A stretch of 64,000 nt of DNA, from the NCBI GenBank assembly GCA_021785935.1, contig JAJYOG010000001.1, positions 1-64,000 on the forward strand, read 5' to 3'. Origin of the DNA: Actinomycetes bacterium. GTDB lineage: Bacteria > Actinomycetota > Thermoleophilia > BMS3ABIN01. Both the position numbers and the translations under genes were made by a program. The notes beneath the pieces are model-generated. The model was not told the DNA's origin. It ran no database searches and saw nothing but the letters and a program-made list of their open reading frames with translations. Below, in pieces: positions 61,714 to 64,000 of this stretch. Positions within the stretch are counted from its first letter, which is position 1. Each line of letters starts with the position of its first letter.

Positions 61714-63678
61714 ATGGCAAAGCAGGCGGTAAAACTCAAGGTGGGACTCGTTTCACCGTATGCGTGGACTTCACGATGGGGGGTCAACCGGCACATCCAG
61801 GGACTCGCGGCGGCTCTATCGGCCGACGGGCACGATGTTTGTGTCATCGCCCCTTCTGAGGAGCGGGTCGAGGCGCGCACGGCCAGGCGCCGCGCCAGAG
61901 CCGCCCGGCGCACTGTTAAGGGAGCGCGCAAACTATCCGCTGCGGAATCATCGTTTCATGCCACCGGGCCGGACCACCCTGCTAAAGAAACCGGCGCCAG
62001 CTTCAGCCTCAGAAAAATCACCGGCACCTTCCATTTCCCGTACAGCGAGTCTCTGGCGAACCTCGCCTTGCCGCTGGAAGTTACCGAACAGCTGAATGAG
62101 CTTCTCAACCGCGAGCGCTTCGACATCCTGCACGTGCATGAGCCGTACCCGCCCAGCCTCTCCTTCACGGCTCTGAGGCTGGCGCACAGCCCTACGGTGG
62201 CCACTTTCCATACCGCCGGCGAACGTTTCCTCAGCTATCAACTGATGCGCCCTGTTGTCGAACGGTTTTTTGCCCGCCTCGATGGGCGAATCTGTACTTC
62301 GCACAACACACGGCGCATGGTCTCCAGCCATTTCCCGGGAGAATACCTGGTCGTCGGCGGCGGTGTCGACACCTCCCGGTTTTTTATTCCGGAAGGTCCC
62401 TCGGCCGAGCTGCCTCTGATCGTCTACGCAGCCTGGAGCGAACCGCGCAAAAGCCTCGGCCTGCTGGCGAGAACCTTGCGCCTTTTGCCCGAGGACGTGC
62501 CTCCATTCGAGCTGGCGATCGCCGGCGGGGAAGAGTTGGCCTGGCGGGGCCGTCTGCTGATTCCGCGCCGCCTGCGCGAACGCATCCAGTGGAGCGGAGT
62601 TCTGGGTAAAAAAGAATTGGCGGCCGAATACCGCCGAGCTGAAATATTGTGTGCGCCTTATGCCGCCTCGAGCTTGGCAAGCGCCGTTTTAGAGGCCATG
62701 GCTTCCGGGGTTGCCGTGATAGTTCCGGGGCAGGGCGGCCTTAAGGAGCTTGTAAGCGAGGGCGGAGAAGGCCTGCTGCTGGATCATCCATATTCGAACA
62801 ACCTGGCGGCAAACCTCGTCGATCTGTTGCGCGATAACCGGGAGCGGCGTTCACTCGGAGCAGCCGCAGCACGCAGGGCGGCGCGATATTCATGGGAGAA
62901 GATCATCCCGCAGATGGAGAAAACCTATCTCCGGGCACATGGCCGCACACGCCGCCCCCTGCCCCCGCACAGCGCTCTGGAAACAGTTCGATCCCAGGAC
63001 ACGATCCTCGCCGATCTGCACATGCATACCAATTTCTCGGCGGATTGCGCCACAACCGCGGCGGAGCTGCTGGCGGCATGTGAGGAGTCGGGACTGGAAG
63101 CAATAGCGATCACCGACCATAACACCATCGCCGGCGCTCTTGAGGTTTCGCGGCTGGCGCCCAAGGATATTTGTGTCATAGTCGGCTCAGAGATCAAGAC
63201 TCGGGAGGGCGAGATAATCGGCCTCTTCCTGACTGAGGAGATACCGAAGGGCCTTTCTGCTGAAGAAACGATCGCTATTATCAAACAGCAGGGTGGCCTC
63301 GTATATGTACCTCATCCCTTCGATCCCATGCATTTGACGCCCACCTATGAACTGCTCGCCCGCAACGCCGCCGATATCGACATTCTCGAGGTCTATAACC
63401 CGCGCATCACATTTACGACCTTCAACGAAAAGGCGCGGCGCCTGGCGCGCAAGTATGATATTCCCGGCGCAGCGGGCAGCGATTGCCACGTGATCCAGGG
63501 AATTGGGACGGCGATGATCTCTCTCAGGAAATTTTCAACACCTGCGGAGCTGCTGGCCAGCCTGCGGGAAGCTGACATCATCCGCAGCAGCAAGAGCCCC
63601 CTCTATCTGCATTCGCTGAAGCTGCTAAAAAACAGCCGTGGCGCCAAGGGGATTGGAGGGTCCGGGCGAATCGGTTAG
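61714..63678 (+). CDS. GT4 glycosyltransferase fused to a PHP phosphoesterase domain
   Basis: A 654-residue fusion. Residues about 10-410 form a GT4 (GT-B fold) glycosyltransferase like Pim[26 protein letters not shown] opening, HVHEPYPPS near 145, and a C-terminal acceptor or nucleotide-sugar part with [18 protein letters not shown] (about 324-341). Residues about 430-630 form a PHP domain with [14 protein letters not shown] (about 431-444), AITDHNT (about 467-473), [10 protein letters not shown] and VYVPHPFDP (about 530-538), a metal-binding phosphoesterase. Both domains look complete. It lies after ino1, fitting a phosphatidylinositol mannoside role. Confidence 0.9.
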   Translation: MAKQAVKLKVGLVSPYAWTSRWGVNRHIQGLAAALSADGHDVCVIAPSEERVEARTARRRARAARRTVKGARKLSAAESSFHATGPDHPAKETGASFSLRKITGTFHFPYSESLANLALPLEVTEQLNELLNRERFDILHVHEPYPPSLSFTALRLAHSPTVATFHTAGERFLSYQLMRPVVERFFARLDGRICTSHNTRRMVSSHFPGEYLVVGGGVDTSRFFIPEGPSAELPLIVYAAWSEPRKSLGLLARTLRLLPEDVPPFELAIAGGEELAWRGRLLIPRRLRERIQWSGVLGKKELAAEYRRAEILCAPYAASSLASAVLEAMASGVAVIVPGQGGLKELVSEGGEGLLLDHPYSNNLAANLVDLLRDNRERRSLGAAAARRAARYSWEKIIPQMEKTYLRAHGRTRRPLPPHSALETVRSQDTILADLHMHTNFSADCATTAAELLAACEESGLEAIAITDHNTIAGALEVSRLAPKDICVIVGSEIKTREGEIIGLFLTEEIPKGLSAEETIAIIKQQGGLVYVPHPFDPMHLTPTYELLARNAADIDILEVYNPRITFTTFNEKARRLARKYDIPGAAGSDCHVIQGIGTAMISLRKFSTPAELLASLREADIIRSSKSPLYLHSLKLLKNSRGAKGIGGSGRIG

Positions 63679-64000
63679 CTGGCTACGGATTCGACATCCG
63701 CTGACCCAGCCGAGGCCGATCTGCCCAGAGCCGCCAAAAAGGCCTCCACGACTCCGGGGTCGAACTGGGTGCCGGAGCAGCGCACCAGCTCATCTACGGC
63801 CTGTTCGTCTGAGAGCGCCTTGCGGTAGGGCCTGTCCGAGGTCATGGCTTCGAAGGAATCGGCCACAGCCAGGACTCTCGCGGCCAGCGGAATCGTCTCT
63901 CCCGCCAGGCCATACGGATAACCCTTGCCGTCGAAGCGTTCGTGATGATGTCTTATGGCCGACTTGATTACGGAAGTGATCGGCACAGGATCCAGTATCC
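63675..64000 (-). CDS. HD-GYP domain protein (C-terminal part)
   Basis: The 3' end of a gene that continues beyond the right window edge; about 108 codons are visible. The HD-GYP motif [15 protein letters not shown] and the following [23 protein letters not shown] are typical of cyclic di-GMP phosphodiesterases. The end (from 63690) is Ala/Ser-rich. The stop overlaps the convergent GT4-PHP gene end by four bases. Domains N-terminal to the HD-GYP region cannot be seen. Confidence 0.88.
   Translation of the reverse strand, partial: ILDPVPITSVIKSAIRHHHERFDGKGYPYGLAGETIPLAARVLAVADSFEAMTSDRPYRKALSDEQAVDELVRCSGTQFDPGVVEAFLAALGRSASAGSADVESVAS

Overview
The window looks like a chromosomal segment of a high-G+C, Gram-positive, probably deep-branching actinobacterium. 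The evidence is a PknB/PstP/FtsW/PbpA/FHA cell-envelope kinase cluster, inositol-phosphate synthase next to a CDP-alcohol phosphatidyltransferase and a PimA-like glycosyltransferase, and many GTG and TTG starts. Split transketolase, a B12-type radical SAM enzyme, and YeeE/YedE, TusA and DsrE-family sulfur genes point away from the best-studied genera and perhaps to an anaerobic or thermal lineage. That placement is inference. No plasmid, phage, IS element or CRISPR array was seen.

Layout. (1) 1-2191, minus: 5' part of an RNase R-type exonuclease and an S41 protease. (2) 2266-5372, plus: a sulfur island with a YeeE/YedE importer and TusA, a strong terminator, then a separately promoted DsrE/DsrF/DsrH-like trio whose last gene is only 58 codons. 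(3) 5436-10466, minus: cold-shock protein, VanZ and DUF4272 proteins, FtsX, FtsE, split transketolase. (4) 10641-14375, minus: accessory stretch with a phosphoesterase, a DUF4440-like protein, a broken GlsB/YeaQ remnant, a chagasin-like lipoprotein, and a lower-G+C restriction-modification pair (MT-A70 methyltransferase plus BglII-type endonuclease). (5) 14441-20742, minus: hisG, prfB with a programmed frameshift, secA, hpf, comF. (6) 20879-28346, minus: sugar-nucleotide and SAM-cycle genes (nucleotidyltransferase, mtnA, ahcY, PGI/PMI, phosphohexomutase) and two lesser-known genes. (7) 28417-31117, plus: rplM-rpsI with a clear promoter and terminator, a racemase and YqeK. (8) 31107-33565, minus: GT2 and radical SAM. 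(9) 33747-44050, plus: glmM-glmS-acpS-nnr-CBS-alr-cca and an ABC exporter. (10) 44074-50401, minus: a GGDEF/HD-GYP hybrid sensor, a frameshifted zinc-ribbon gene, pheA, DUF4446, a membrane protein, tRNA-Leu(CAG) and a lipoprotein. (11) 50592-63678, plus: polytopic kinase, FhaA, FhaB, PstP, FtsW/RodA, PbpA, PknB, then phosphatidyltransferase, Ino1 and a GT4-PHP fusion. (12) 63675-64000, minus: C-terminal part of a second HD-GYP protein.

How the genes fit together. GlmS and GlmM make glucosamine-1-phosphate, and Alr makes D-alanine, for peptidoglycan; the FtsW/PbpA/PknB/PstP/FHA cluster builds and regulates septal wall. PGI/PMI, the phosphohexomutase and the nucleotidyltransferase could supply GDP-mannose. 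Ino1, the phosphatidyltransferase and the GT4 protein could turn it into phosphatidylinositol mannosides. The sulfur island plausibly imports a reduced sulfur species and hands persulfide sulfur along TusA and the DsrE-type proteins.

The most unusual points are the compact sulfur-relay island, the GT4-PHP fusion, the extra polytopic kinase heading the division-kinase cluster, the absence of an upstream canonical start in the CCA-enzyme gene, the homopolymer frameshift in the zinc-ribbon gene, and the REP-like, low-complexity insertion inside the RNase R catalytic domain.
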